64,000 nucleotides of DNA, taken from positions 22,764 through 86,763 of the forward strand of contig JACQUC010000047.1 of NCBI GenBank assembly GCA_016210495.1, read 5' to 3'. The position numbers and the translations under genes are program-made. Positions 7,988 through 16,343 of this stretch are shown here, one piece after another (position 1 is the first letter of the stretch; the number at the start of each line of letters is the position of its first letter). This DNA is from Chloroflexota bacterium (GTDB lineage: Bacteria; Chloroflexota; FW602-bin22; JACPRP01). The notes below the pieces were generated by a model, which saw nothing but the letters and a program-made list of their open reading frames with translations, did no database searches and was not told the origin of the DNA.

Positions 7988-9775
7988 ATGAACATTCTTG
8001 GCGTCTCGTGCTACTATCATGACGCGGCGGCGGCGCTGCTACAGGACGGACTGCTGGTGGCGGCGGCGGAGGAGGAGCGCTTTTCGCGCAAGAAGCATGA
8101 CGCCGGCTTTCCGACCAACGCCATCGACTTCTGCCTTCGCCTGGGTGGCATAACCGGCGCGGACCTGGACTACGTGGTCTTCTACGAGAAGCCCATGGTC
8201 AAGTTCGAGCGCATCCTGATGACCAACCTCGGTACGTTTCCTCGCTCGTGGAAGGTCTTCCGCGAGGCAATGATCACGTGGTTTGACGAGAAGCTGTGGA
8301 TCAAGAATCGGTTGATGAGTTACCTGCGTCTCCCAGCGGAGAAGGTGCTGTTCGTGGACCACCACGCCGCCCACGCCGCCAGCGCGTTTTTCTGCTCACC
8401 CTTCAAGCAATCGGCGATCTTAACCGTCGATGGAGTCGGAGAGTGGGCATCGGCTACCGTCGGTACCGCCGAGGCTTGTTGGAACGGAACTGGCAAGACG
8501 GCCATCAAGCTGACCGGCGAAATGCGTTTTCCTCATTCACTCGGTCTGCTCTATTCGGCCTTCACCGCCTTTCTTGGGTTCGAGGTGAACGAAGGCGAAT
8601 ACAAGGTAATGGGCATGGCCCCTTACGGGCAGCCGATTTACCAGGATCGTGTGTACAAGCTGCTCGATCTCGCCGATGACGGCAGCTTTCGTCTGAACAT
8701 GGACTACTTTAGCTACCACTATTCGACCAGTAATACCTTCAACGGCCGGTTCGTAAAGCTGTTTGGCGAGCCCCGTGACCCCAAATCCGAGTTTATCACC
8801 CGCCTCACCCACCAGGACGTTTCCGGCCACGAGCCCGAGGTGGAGCGAAACCAGTACTACGCCGACGTAGCCGCCAGCATTCAGCGGGTGACGGAAGACA
8901 TCCTGCTGAAGATGGCAAACCACTTGCACCAGGAGACGGGCTTGAAGCAGTTGTGCATGGCCGGTGGCGTAGCCCTTAATAGCGTTGCCAACGGGCGCAT
9001 TCTACGAGAGACGGCATTTGAGGACCTCTTCATTCATCCTGCGCCGGGAGATTCAGGCGGCGCCGTGGGCGCCGCCCTCTATGCGTGGCATGTTCTACTT
9101 GGTAAGCCGCGCCAGTTTGTAATGGAGCACGCCTACCTGGGACAGTGCTACGAGGATGGCGAGATAACTGCCTTCCTGAACCGAAATGGCATCGCCTACC
9201 AGAGATACGAGGACGACGACAAGCTGTTTGACCGACTGGTCGACGACCTGACGGCAGGGAAGGTCATCGGCTGGTTCCAGGGACGGTTCGAGTGGGGACC
9301 CCGCGCGCTGGGTAACCGCAGCATCCTGGCCGACCCACGCCGCGCCGATATGAAGCATATCGTCAACAGCAAGATCAAGTTCCGCGAGCCCTTCCGGCCC
9401 TTTGCGCCGGTGATCCTGGAAGACCGGGCCAGCGAGTTCTTTGACGGGTTACCCGACCCGGCGCGTCACTACCCCGCGCGCTTTATGCTGCTGGTCTTGC
9501 CCTGGAAAGGCGAGGCTGGCGAGCTGATTCCTGCCGTCAACCACCTGGGCACCGGGCGGCTTCAGACCGTGCGGCGCGAGTGGAATCCGCGGTATTACCG
9601 CTTGGTTGAGAAATTCGGAGAGTCCACCGGCATCCCGGTGCTCATGAACACCAGCTTCAACCTCAGGGGCGAGCCAATTGTGACCAGTCCGGCCAACGCC
9701 TTCAATACCTTCAGCAAGAGCGGCATCGACGTGCTGGTGCTGGACAGGTACGTCGTGACCAGGGCGTCGGAATGA
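7988..9775 (+). CDS. NodU/CmcH-family carbamoyltransferase
   Basis: A 595-residue enzyme expected to transfer the carbamoyl group of carbamoyl phosphate, through a carbamoyl-adenylate intermediate, to a sugar hydroxyl. The N-terminal Kae1-like domain opens with ILGVSCYYHDAAAAL and EEERFSRKKHD. The metal-site segment VDHHAAHAASAF lies near residue 120. The C-terminal domain carries GWFQGRFEWGPRALGNRS and the KFREPFRPFAP segment typical of Carbam_trans_C. Length and motif order are those of complete family members. A GAGGGATTAGGGA region precedes the ATG. With the two tiny membrane proteins upstream it forms a conserved-looking trio, so carbamoylation may occur close to the membrane-bound glycan. 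Confidence 0.92.
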   Translation: MNILGVSCYYHDAAAALLQDGLLVAAAEEERFSRKKHDAGFPTNAIDFCLRLGGITGADLDYVVFYEKPMVKFERILMTNLGTFPRSWKVFREAMITWFDEKLWIKNRLMSYLRLPAEKVLFVDHHAAHAASAFFCSPFKQSAILTVDGVGEWASATVGTAEACWNGTGKTAIKLTGEMRFPHSLGLLYSAFTAFLGFEVNEGEYKVMGMAPYGQPIYQDRVYKLLDLADDGSFRLNMDYFSYHYSTSNTFNGRFVKLFGEPRDPKSEFITRLTHQDVSGHEPEVERNQYYADVAASIQRVTEDILLKMANHLHQETGLKQLCMAGGVALNSVANGRILRETAFEDLFIHPAPGDSGGAVGAALYAWHVLLGKPRQFVMEHAYLGQCYEDGEITAFLNRNGIAYQRYEDDDKLFDRLVDDLTAGKVIGWFQGRFEWGPRALGNRSILADPRRADMKHIVNSKIKFREPFRPFAPVILEDRASEFFDGLPDPARHYPARFMLLVLPWKGEAGELIPAVNHLGTGRLQTVRREWNPRYYRLVEKFGESTGIPVLMNTSFNLRGEPIVTSPANAFNTFSKSGIDVLVLDRYVVTRASE

Positions 9776-9812
9776 AGTTTGACGGGCCACTTGCGAGAAG
9801 GTTCTAACGACT

Positions 9813-10727
9813 TTGAAGACACTCCATCCACCTGAGCAAGCGGCCTCCCTTGATGGCGGTTCATGCCAGAAGGACAGCCTGCCAGAGGCTGCCGAAGTTG
9901 TGCAGTCATCACGCGTTACATTAATCGAGCCTACTCGTGGCTGGCTATCACTCGACCTCGGCGCAGTCTGGGAATACCGTGAGCTGCTCTACTTCTTGAT
10001 CTGGCGCGATCTCAAGGTTCGGTACAAGCAGACCGCTCTAGGCGCGAGCTGGATAATCGTCCAACCCCTGGCAACGATGATCGTTTTCAGCGTGGTCTTT
10101 GGCCGGCTGGCGGGACTTCCCTCGGATGGCATCCCATATCCGATCTTTTCCTATGCCGGCCTCCTACCGTGGAACTATTTCTCAAGCGGCGTCGCCCGTT
10201 CCGGCAACAGCCTTGTCAGCAACGGTCGTCTAATCACCAAGGTCTACTTCCCGCGTCTGGTCATACCGATCGCCGCCGCCGCCAGCGGCATCGTGGACTT
10301 TGGCGTAGCCTTCGTCATCTTGCTTGGATTGATGGCCTTCTACGGCGTCGCCCCCACCATCGCGCTGCTCGCCTTGCCGGCCTTCTTGTTGATGGCCGCG
10401 GCGTTGGGGCTTGGTGTCGGGCTGTGGCTTTCGGCGATCAACGTTCGATACCGTGACGTCGGCTTCGCGATGCCCTTCTTGCTGCAGCTCTGGATGTTTC
10501 TCTCGCCCGTTGCGTACGCAACCAGTCTGGTCCCGGCGAACTGGCAGTGGGTGTACGCCTTGAATCCGATGGCAGGCGTCGTTGAAGGATTCCGCTGGGC
10601 ACTTCTTGGCACCGCACCCCCATCGGGTCTAGCCCTGGCGGTCTCGTTACTTATCGTCGGCATCGCCCTCGTATCTGGCTCGTTCGCCTTCACGCGCATG
10701 GAGAGGGACTTCGCAGATGTGGTTTGA
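9813..10727 (+). CDS. wzm: ABC-2 polysaccharide exporter permease (Wzm-like)
   Basis: A 304-residue membrane protein, with TTG at 9813 as the best start. After a polar N-terminal tail of about 55 residues it shows the ABC-2 O-antigen-exporter pattern: ELLYFLIWRDLKVRYKQTALGASWIIVQPL near residue 52, then six membrane helices, with NVRYRDVGF in the loop before helix 5 and a C-terminal PMAGVVEGFRWALLG segment. It should form the channel that flips polyprenyl-linked glycan across the cytoplasmic membrane. Its ATPase partner is most likely the Wzt-like gene at 19326, 8.6 kb downstream, instead of being adjacent as in most loci. Confidence 0.9.
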   Translation: MKTLHPPEQAASLDGGSCQKDSLPEAAEVVQSSRVTLIEPTRGWLSLDLGAVWEYRELLYFLIWRDLKVRYKQTALGASWIIVQPLATMIVFSVVFGRLAGLPSDGIPYPIFSYAGLLPWNYFSSGVARSGNSLVSNGRLITKVYFPRLVIPIAAAASGIVDFGVAFVILLGLMAFYGVAPTIALLALPAFLLMAAALGLGVGLWLSAINVRYRDVGFAMPFLLQLWMFLSPVAYATSLVPANWQWVYALNPMAGVVEGFRWALLGTAPPSGLALAVSLLIVGIALVSGSFAFTRMERDFADVV

Positions 10728-10784
10728 TTGGTATCACGGATTCGCGCAATGTCCACCCAACAACTCGTGCGGGAAGAGCACAAG

Positions 10785-11798
10785 ATGAAGATCAAGCGAA
10801 CAGTATCGCTCGTCACCGGCGGCGCGGGCTTCATCGGTAGCCACCTGGTCGAGCGATTGCTCACGGACGGCCACCAGGTGGTGGTTCTGGACAACCTGGC
10901 AACCGGTAGGCTCAGCAACCTGAGTGGAATCGGCAATGGCTCCAACCTTTCCGTCCACCTCGTCGACGTTTCTGAACCAGGGATCGAGCCGTTCTTTGAA
11001 GGCGTCGACTGGGTTTTCCATCTGGCGGCCCTTGCCGACATCGTGCCATCCATCCAGCAGCCCCTGGCCTACCACAGGGCAAACGTCGACGGTACCGCTG
11101 CCGTGCTGGAAGCGGCACGCTTGGCCGGGATCAAGCGGTTTGTCTACGTCGCTTCTTCCTCCTGCTATGGGATACCAGACCGATTTCCTACTCCCGAGAC
11201 GGCTCCCATCAGGCCGATGTACCCGTACGCGCTGACGAAGTACCTGGGCGAGCAGTACGTGCTCCACTGGAACAAGATCTACAGGATGCCCTGCGTTTCG
11301 CTGCGTCTATTCAACGTCTATGGCCCTCGCGCCCGAACGACCGGGGCCTACGGCGCCGTCTTCGGCGTTTTCCTCGCCCAGAAGCTGGCCTCAAAGCCGC
11401 TCACAGTGGTGGGCGACGGAACTCAGACCAGGGATTTCACCTTCGTCACCGATGTGGCCGATGCCCTGGTCGAGGCAGCGGCCTCCGACATCGTCGGCGA
11501 GGTTTTCAACGTTGGGTCGGGCAACACCTACAGCGTCAACCACCTGGTAGAGCTTCTCGACTCCGATGTAGTGCACATTCCAAAGCGGCCTGGCGAGCCG
11601 GATTGCACCTTCGCTGACATCAGTAAGATAAAGCGGGCGCTAGGTTGGCAACCAAAGGTGAGCTTCGAGCAAGGAGTACGCGTCATGATCGAGAACATCG
11701 AGCAGTGGCGCGACGCGCCTGTTTGGGAAGACAAGTCCATCGCGGAAGCCACTCGGGATTGGTTCAGGTATCTTGGCATTGCCCAAGGAGTGGAATAA
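10785..11798 (+). CDS. NAD-dependent nucleotide-sugar epimerase/dehydratase (extended SDR)
   Basis: A 337-residue extended SDR. The NAD site VTGGAGFIGSHLVERLL is at the N-terminus, the active-site triad is represented by Ser in VASSSCYG and YALTK (Tyr-x3-Lys), and the C-terminus has the substrate-binding RDFTFVTDVADALV segment. The pattern is closest to UDP-glucose 4-epimerase/WbpP-type enzymes. The frame is open to a TTG at 10728 directly after the permease stop and to an ATG at 10749, but homologous SDRs begin only a few residues before the glycine motif, so the ATG at 10785 is preferred. Substrate cannot be told from sequence. Confidence 0.82.
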   Translation: MKIKRTVSLVTGGAGFIGSHLVERLLTDGHQVVVLDNLATGRLSNLSGIGNGSNLSVHLVDVSEPGIEPFFEGVDWVFHLAALADIVPSIQQPLAYHRANVDGTAAVLEAARLAGIKRFVYVASSSCYGIPDRFPTPETAPIRPMYPYALTKYLGEQYVLHWNKIYRMPCVSLRLFNVYGPRARTTGAYGAVFGVFLAQKLASKPLTVVGDGTQTRDFTFVTDVADALVEAAASDIVGEVFNVGSGNTYSVNHLVELLDSDVVHIPKRPGEPDCTFADISKIKRALGWQPKVSFEQGVRVMIENIEQWRDAPVWEDKSIAEATRDWFRYLGIAQGVE

Positions 11799-11802
11799 GT
11801 CT

Positions 11803-13350
11803 ATGGTCGTGCAAGGCAGCGCGGTCAAAGGGCGCAACAAAATCAAAAACATCGAGGAAATGTCAGAGATCGTAGCCTTGCTGCGAGCCGACGGCAAAAG
11901 GATCGTGCATTGCCACGGCGTCTTCGACCTGCTCCATGTGGGACACATACGCCACTTCGAGGAGGCTAAGGCGCGGGGAGACATCCTGGTGGTGACCATC
12001 ACGCCGGATAGGTTCGTGAACAAGGGCCCGCACCGTCCCGCGTTCCCCGAAGAGCTGCGGGCCGAGTCTGTTGCCGCGCTGCACTGCGTTGACTTTGTGG
12101 CCATCAACCGCTGGCCATTGGCCAGGGAGGCCATTCTGCTGGTTCGGCCAGACTTCTACGTCAAAGGCAGTGATTACAGAGAGGCAGAGAAGGATCCAAC
12201 CGGCGGCATCAAGCTGGAAGAAGAGGCGGTTAAGTCGGTGGGTGGTCAGATCGCTTTTACCGACGACATCACCTTCAGCTCTTCCAGCCTTATCAACCGT
12301 TACCTGCCGGCCTTTCCCGAGGAAGTCACTAACTATCTCATTTCTTTCGCCACTAAGCACAGCGCGGACGACGTCATACGTTACCTCGACCAAGCGCGGG
12401 CACTCAAGGTGTTGGTCGTGGGTGAGGCCATCGTCGACGAATATCAGTATTGCCAGGCAATAGGCAAATCCTCCAAGGAGCCGACGCTGGCGGTGAAGCT
12501 GCTAGCGACCGAGAAGTTCGCCGGGGGCATCCTGGCCGTGGGCAATCACGTCTCCAACTTCTGCGACACGGTCGGACTCATCACATTCCTGGGATCCCAC
12601 AGATCGCACGAAGAATTCATCAGAGAGAAGCTAAGCGGCAACATAGAGGCGCGGTTCCTTTACCGCAGGGACTCGCCTACCATCGTGAAGCGGCGGTTCA
12701 TCGACAAGTACTTCTTTACCAAGCTGTTGGAAACCTACGAGATAAACGATGGTGCGCTGGACCAGAAAGACAACAAGGAACTGTGTGGCGTGCTGGACGA
12801 CCTGGCGCCCCGTTACGATGTCGTTATCGTGGTCGACTTCGGCCACGGTATGCTCAGCGCGGAGGCAGTCGACGTCCTGTGCGGGAAATCCCGTTTCCTG
12901 GCCGTAAACGCGCAGTCCAACGCCGGCAACCTTGGTTATCACACCATATCTCGCTATTCGCGTGCGGACTATGTTTGCATGGCCGAGAACGAGATGAGGC
13001 TGGAGGCCAGAGACCGGGGGGGCGATCTCAGAAGCATTGTCATTGGGGTTTCCGACCGTCTGCGGTGCCGACAAGTCGCGGTCACCCGTGGAAATCTCGG
13101 CTGTCTCTGCTTCGGCAACGGCGAGGGCTTCTTCGAAGCTCCCGCGTTGACTCGCAACGTCGTGGATCGCGTGGGTGCCGGCGACGCCTTTCTCTCGCTA
13201 ACCGCGCCGTGCGTGGCCCAGGGGGCACCTATGGAGGTTGTCGGCTTTCTGGGCAACGTCGTGGGGGCGCAGGCGGTCGCCACCGTTGGCAACAGAACTC
13301 CCGTCGAGCGCGTGCCGTTGATCAAGCACATTCAATCGTTGCTGAAATGA
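11803..13350 (+). CDS. Bifunctional sugar nucleotidyltransferase + PfkB kinase (HldE-like, domains reversed)
   Basis: A 515-residue two-domain protein; AAGGAGTGG precedes the ATG at 11803. Residues about 30-165 are a cytidylyltransferase-fold domain with GVFDLLHVGHIRHFEEAK (the HxGH nucleotide motif) and KGSDY. Residues about 205-515 are a PfkB-type kinase with the phosphate-loop motif DRVGAGDAF near 466. In E. coli HldE the kinase is N-terminal and the adenylyltransferase C-terminal; here the order is reversed. A GmhB-like phosphatase gene overlaps the stop, so the two may supply an NDP-activated heptose-like sugar. The kinase substrate and nucleotide (ATP or CTP) are not established by sequence. 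Confidence 0.85.
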   Translation: MVVQGSAVKGRNKIKNIEEMSEIVALLRADGKRIVHCHGVFDLLHVGHIRHFEEAKARGDILVVTITPDRFVNKGPHRPAFPEELRAESVAALHCVDFVAINRWPLAREAILLVRPDFYVKGSDYREAEKDPTGGIKLEEEAVKSVGGQIAFTDDITFSSSSLINRYLPAFPEEVTNYLISFATKHSADDVIRYLDQARALKVLVVGEAIVDEYQYCQAIGKSSKEPTLAVKLLATEKFAGGILAVGNHVSNFCDTVGLITFLGSHRSHEEFIREKLSGNIEARFLYRRDSPTIVKRRFIDKYFFTKLLETYEINDGALDQKDNKELCGVLDDLAPRYDVVIVVDFGHGMLSAEAVDVLCGKSRFLAVNAQSNAGNLGYHTISRYSRADYVCMAENEMRLEARDRGGDLRSIVIGVSDRLRCRQVAVTRGNLGCLCFGNGEGFFEAPALTRNVVDRVGAGDAFLSLTAPCVAQGAPMEVVGFLGNVVGAQAVATVGNRTPVERVPLIKHIQSLLK

Positions 13351-14018
13351 ACACACAAAGCGTACTCGAGGGCTTCAACCCGGCCCCGGCCGCGGTCACG
13401 ATCGAGGCCGTTGGGCAGTTTTGTCACGTGCCCAGCAACAGTCGTTGTCTTTCGCCCAATGCTACCTCTGACGCTCGATCCAGGAAAGCCGCCGTCTTCC
13501 TGGACCGGGATGGGGTGCTGCTGGAGGACGTCAATTTTCTCACCAGCCCATCGGAGATCCGCCTGTTGCCGGGGGTGACGCGGGCGCTTCGAGCTTTGCA
13601 AGACCATTTTTGTGTCGTCGTCGTGACCAATCAATCGGGCGTCGCTCGGGGACTTCTCACCGAAGCGGACCTGCTGGCGATCCATCTCGACCTAGTTCGC
13701 CGTCTCGACGCAGCGGGCGCCGTCGTCGATGCCCTGTACTACTGCCCTCATCTGCCCGAGGCGAAGGTGCCAGAGTACCGTGTCGAGTGTGAGTGCCGCA
13801 AGCCGAAGCCTGGAATGCTGCGCCGCGCCGAGCGCGATTGGAACATCGACCTGGCTCGCTCGTTCATCGTGGGCGATTCGCCGCGCGACGTCGAGGCCGG
13901 ACGCCGTGTGGGGGTAAAAGGCACCCTGCTAGGCGCCGGTCACTACACCTTGCCAAATGCGTGTGAGCGCGCGCCCGATCTGGCAACTGCGGCAGAATTG
14001 ATTCTTGGTAGTGCGTAG
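13347..14018 (+). CDS. gmhB: HAD-IIIA sugar bisphosphate phosphatase (GmhB-like)
   Basis: A 223-residue protein whose ATG overlaps the preceding stop (ATGA). After about 45 non-conserved residues, the HAD phosphatase core starts with AAVFLDRDGVLLEDV, containing the nucleophile and acid DxD. VVTNQSGVARG is motif II. The zinc-binding cluster CPHLP...CECRKPKPGM is typical of GmhB, and motif IV is IVGDSPRDVEAGR. GmhB removes the 7-phosphate from heptose 1,7-bisphosphate. The N-terminal extension is unusual; an in-frame start close to the DRDG motif was not found, so I keep the long form. The TAG stop lies inside a GTAGGGG repeat. Confidence 0.87.
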   Translation: MNTQSVLEGFNPAPAAVTIEAVGQFCHVPSNSRCLSPNATSDARSRKAAVFLDRDGVLLEDVNFLTSPSEIRLLPGVTRALRALQDHFCVVVVTNQSGVARGLLTEADLLAIHLDLVRRLDAAGAVVDALYYCPHLPEAKVPEYRVECECRKPKPGMLRRAERDWNIDLARSFIVGDSPRDVEAGRRVGVKGTLLGAGHYTLPNACERAPDLATAAELILGSA

Positions 14019-14053
14019 GGGCGGACGTCCTCTGTCCGCCCCGGGGCGGGGTG
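14015..14053. repeat. GTAGGGGCGG hairpin repeat, copy 1
   Basis: A GC-rich element beginning GTAGGGGCGGACGTCC and ending in a run of G/C. GGGGCGGAC (14018-14026) pairs with GTCCGCCCC (14034-14042), giving a 9-bp stem with a 7-base loop. The TAG of the GTAGGGG head is the stop codon of the GmhB-like gene. There is no trailing T run, so it is not an obvious intrinsic terminator. Confidence 0.85.
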
Positions 14054-14122
14054 GCGTGGAGGCGTTTCCGCAGACCTACGCACACTACTCGATTCTTCCT
14101 CTTTGATAGAAAAGGAGTTACC

Positions 14123-15124
14123 GTGGGGAAATTGATACGTCAGGTCCTCGTAACAGGTGGAGCAGGATACGTGGGTGCCGTCCTCGTCCCCAAGCTACTT
14201 CGCGCGGGCTACCGTGTGAAGGTCTTGGACTTGTTTATCTACGGCGACGACGTGTTGGGCGCCGTGAAGGACCACCCTGGTCTTCAGCAAATCAAAGGCG
14301 ATATCCGCGACGAGAACCTACTGGCACGCGTCGTGCCCGGTTGCGACGCCGTCATCCACCTGGCCTGCATTTCCAACGACCCAAGCTTCGAGCTGGACCC
14401 GGCTCTGGGCCGCTCCATAAACTACGATGCCTTCTTTGGGTTGGTCCGTGCGGCCAAGCGGAATCGCGTTCGCAGATTCATCTATGCTTCCTCGTCCAGC
14501 GTGTACGGCATCAAGACCGACGAGAACGTCACCGAGGACCTTCCCCTGGAACCTCTGACGGACTACTCCAAGTACAAGGCCCTCTGCGAAGAGGTGTTGC
14601 TCAGAGAACGGGAAGCCGGCTTCGTCCCCCTGATCCTTCGGCCGGCCACAGTCTGCGGCTACTCGCCACGCCTCCGGCTCGACCTGACGGTCAACATCCT
14701 GACCAATCACGCCGTCAACAACGGTAGGATAGTCGTGTTCGGCGGAGATCAGAAACGGCCCAACATCCACATCGAAGATGTAACCGACCTGTACGTCAAG
14801 TCGCTGGAATGGCCCGATGACCTCGTGGACGGAAAAGTGTTCAACGCGGGCTACGAGAACCACAGAGTGATCGACATAGCGCGCATGGTGCGCAACGTCG
14901 TGGGACCGGGCGTGGAGATCGTTAGCTCTCCTACCGACGACCACCGCTCGTACCACATATCCTCAGAAAAGATCCAGCGAGAGCTGGGCTTTACCCCTAG
15001 TCACACGATCGAAGATGCCGTGCGGGACCTCGTCGTCGCCTTCCGGTCCGGCAAGATACCCAACTCGATGACAGATATCCGCTACTACAACATCAAAACA
15101 ATGCAGGCCCTCAAGCTACTGTAG
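14123..15124 (+). CDS. NAD-dependent epimerase/dehydratase (extended SDR)
   Basis: A 333-residue extended SDR. The GTG at 14123 has an AAAAGGAGTT site; the open frame back to 14051 is not conserved-looking. The NAD motif is VLVTGGAGYVGAVL, the catalytic elements are SSSSVYG and YSKYK (Tyr-x3-Lys), and a C-terminal RPNIHIEDVTDLYV segment contacts the sugar nucleotide. The C-terminal part ends with a Tyr/Lys-rich extension. The pattern VLDLFIYGDDVL suggests the subgroup often found with heptose or C-methyl sugar genes, but I cannot name the substrate. Its stop codon is the TAG of the second GTAGGGG repeat. Confidence 0.8.
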   Translation: MGKLIRQVLVTGGAGYVGAVLVPKLLRAGYRVKVLDLFIYGDDVLGAVKDHPGLQQIKGDIRDENLLARVVPGCDAVIHLACISNDPSFELDPALGRSINYDAFFGLVRAAKRNRVRRFIYASSSSVYGIKTDENVTEDLPLEPLTDYSKYKALCEEVLLREREAGFVPLILRPATVCGYSPRLRLDLTVNILTNHAVNNGRIVVFGGDQKRPNIHIEDVTDLYVKSLEWPDDLVDGKVFNAGYENHRVIDIARMVRNVVGPGVEIVSSPTDDHRSYHISSEKIQRELGFTPSHTIEDAVRDLVVAFRSGKIPNSMTDIRYYNIKTMQALKLL

Positions 15125-15158
15125 GGGCGGACGGCTGTCCGCCCTGGGTGGGGCAGGG
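15121..15158. repeat. GTAGGGGCGG hairpin repeat, copy 2
   Basis: Same family as the element at 14015. GGGCGGAC (15125-15132) pairs with GTCCGCCC (15137-15144) around a 4-base loop, followed by a G-rich tail. The TAG in its GTAGGGG head terminates the SDR gene. Confidence 0.85.
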
Positions 15159-15189
15159 ACACCGCTTTACCTATAGCTGACAATCCAAC

Positions 15190-15221
15190 TAGACTTTTGG
15201 ACAATTAGACTTTTGGACAAT
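15190..15221 (+). repeat. 16-bp tandem duplication in a leader
   Basis: TAGACTTTTGGACAAT occurs twice in direct tandem (15190-15205 and 15206-15221), and the first three bases of a third copy follow. The array ends 6 bases before the ATG of the E1-alpha-like gene, replacing any Shine-Dalgarno sequence there. It is AT-rich compared with its neighbours. Confidence 0.9.
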
Positions 15222-15227
15222 TAGGCG

Positions 15228-16214
15228 ATGGAACGCGCGATCGATATATCTCCGGACACACTTCTCTCCTTGTTCTCCGACATGCTTAGAATACGAAAGG
15301 TGGAGGAGGCGATTGCCGAGCTCTACGCAGAGCAGGAGATGAGGTGCCCGGTGCACCTGTGCATTGGCCAGGAGGCGATCCCGGCCGGGGTCTGTGCCAA
15401 CCTCTCTTGCGACGATTACGTGTTCAGCGGCCATCGGTCGCACGGGCACTATCTGGCCAAGGGCGGTGACCTCAAGGCGATGATGGCGGAGATCTATGGC
15501 AAGGTAACCGGGTGCTCGCAGGGCAAAGGCGGGTCTATGCACCTGGTCGATCTCGCCGCTGGCTTCCTCGGCGCCACGCCCATCGTCGGCAGCACGATTG
15601 CGGTTGCCACGGGCGCGGCCTTCGGATCAGTTGTGCGCGGCGAGCCACGCGTGACGGTCGTCTTCTTCGGCGACGGCGCCACCGAGGAAGGCATCTTTCA
15701 CGAGAGCCTGAACTTCGCCGCGCTGAAGAATCTGCCCATCGTGTTTGTCTGCGAAAACAACCTCTATTCGGTGTACTCGCCTCTCCCCGTTCGCCAGCCG
15801 GCCCAAAGAGACGTGCTCGGGATTGCGCGGGCACACGGCGTAGACGCGCACGAGGGGGATGGCAACGACGTGAGAACAGTGTATCTGCTCGCCCAGCAGG
15901 CAATTCTGAAAGCCAGACAGGGTGGGGGACCAACCTTCCTGGAGTTCGACACCTATCGCTGGCGCGAGCACTGTGGCCCCAACTACGACGACGACCTGGG
16001 CTATCGGCCCGTTGGCGAGCTCCAAGATTGGAAGCGACGCTGCCCCGTCGGGATGTTGCGGCAACATCTGCTGGCGACCGGCATCCTCTCCAATGGCGAT
16101 TTCGACGATATGGCACGCAGCATCGAGAGCGAGATGGATGACGCCGTGGGATTCGCGAAGCGAAGCCCGTTCCCAGACGAGCAGCTTCTCCTTTCGCAGA
16201 TCTATGCCACATAA
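15228..16214 (+). CDS. Thiamine-diphosphate-dependent dehydrogenase E1, alpha subunit-like
   Basis: A 328-residue protein of the 2-oxoacid dehydrogenase E1-alpha family. The segment HLCIGQEAIPAG near residue 41 and SGHRSHGHYLAKG near 65 are typical, and the ThDP/Mg motif reads FFGDGATEEGIFHESLNFAALKNLPIVFVCENN near residue 145 (GDG...NN spacing as expected). It should act with the beta-like protein encoded 130 bases downstream to decarboxylate a 2-oxoacid and form an active aldehyde. There is no E2 or E3 gene nearby and the setting is a sugar cluster, so a role in adding a two-carbon branch or otherwise modifying a sugar is more likely than acetyl-CoA production; this is inference. Confidence 0.85.
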   Translation: MERAIDISPDTLLSLFSDMLRIRKVEEAIAELYAEQEMRCPVHLCIGQEAIPAGVCANLSCDDYVFSGHRSHGHYLAKGGDLKAMMAEIYGKVTGCSQGKGGSMHLVDLAAGFLGATPIVGSTIAVATGAAFGSVVRGEPRVTVVFFGDGATEEGIFHESLNFAALKNLPIVFVCENNLYSVYSPLPVRQPAQRDVLGIARAHGVDAHEGDGNDVRTVYLLAQQAILKARQGGGPTFLEFDTYRWREHCGPNYDDDLGYRPVGELQDWKRRCPVGMLRQHLLATGILSNGDFDDMARSIESEMDDAVGFAKRSPFPDEQLLLSQIYAT

Positions 16215-16243
16215 GCAATCCCATCGTGCGAATTCCCAGCAAC

Positions 16244-16273
16244 GTAGGGGCGGACGTCCGCCCAGGGGTGTGG
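16244..16273. repeat. GTAGGGGCGG hairpin repeat, copy 3
   Basis: Shortest copy: GTAGGGGCGGACGTCCGCCC followed by AGGGGTGTGG. The core GGGCGGACGTCCGCCC (16248-16263) is a perfect 16-base palindrome without a loop. It lies in the 129-bp gap between the E1-alpha and E1-beta genes. Confidence 0.85.
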
Positions 16274-16343
16274 CCAAATTGGCATATTTCCGAGAAGTCC
16301 GCTAATCAAGCAAAACACAGGCGCTTGACATAATGGTGCTGTG

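Noticed and set aside
12450..13346. Long upstream extension of the GmhB-like frame
   Set aside because: The first 299 codons are an Arg/Gly-rich reading of the HldE-like gene in another frame. The ATGA overlap at 13347 is the real start.
14015..16273. GTAGGGG hairpins as CRISPR repeats or intrinsic terminators
   Set aside because: They are not regularly spaced, have no spacers, and lack a T run after the stem.
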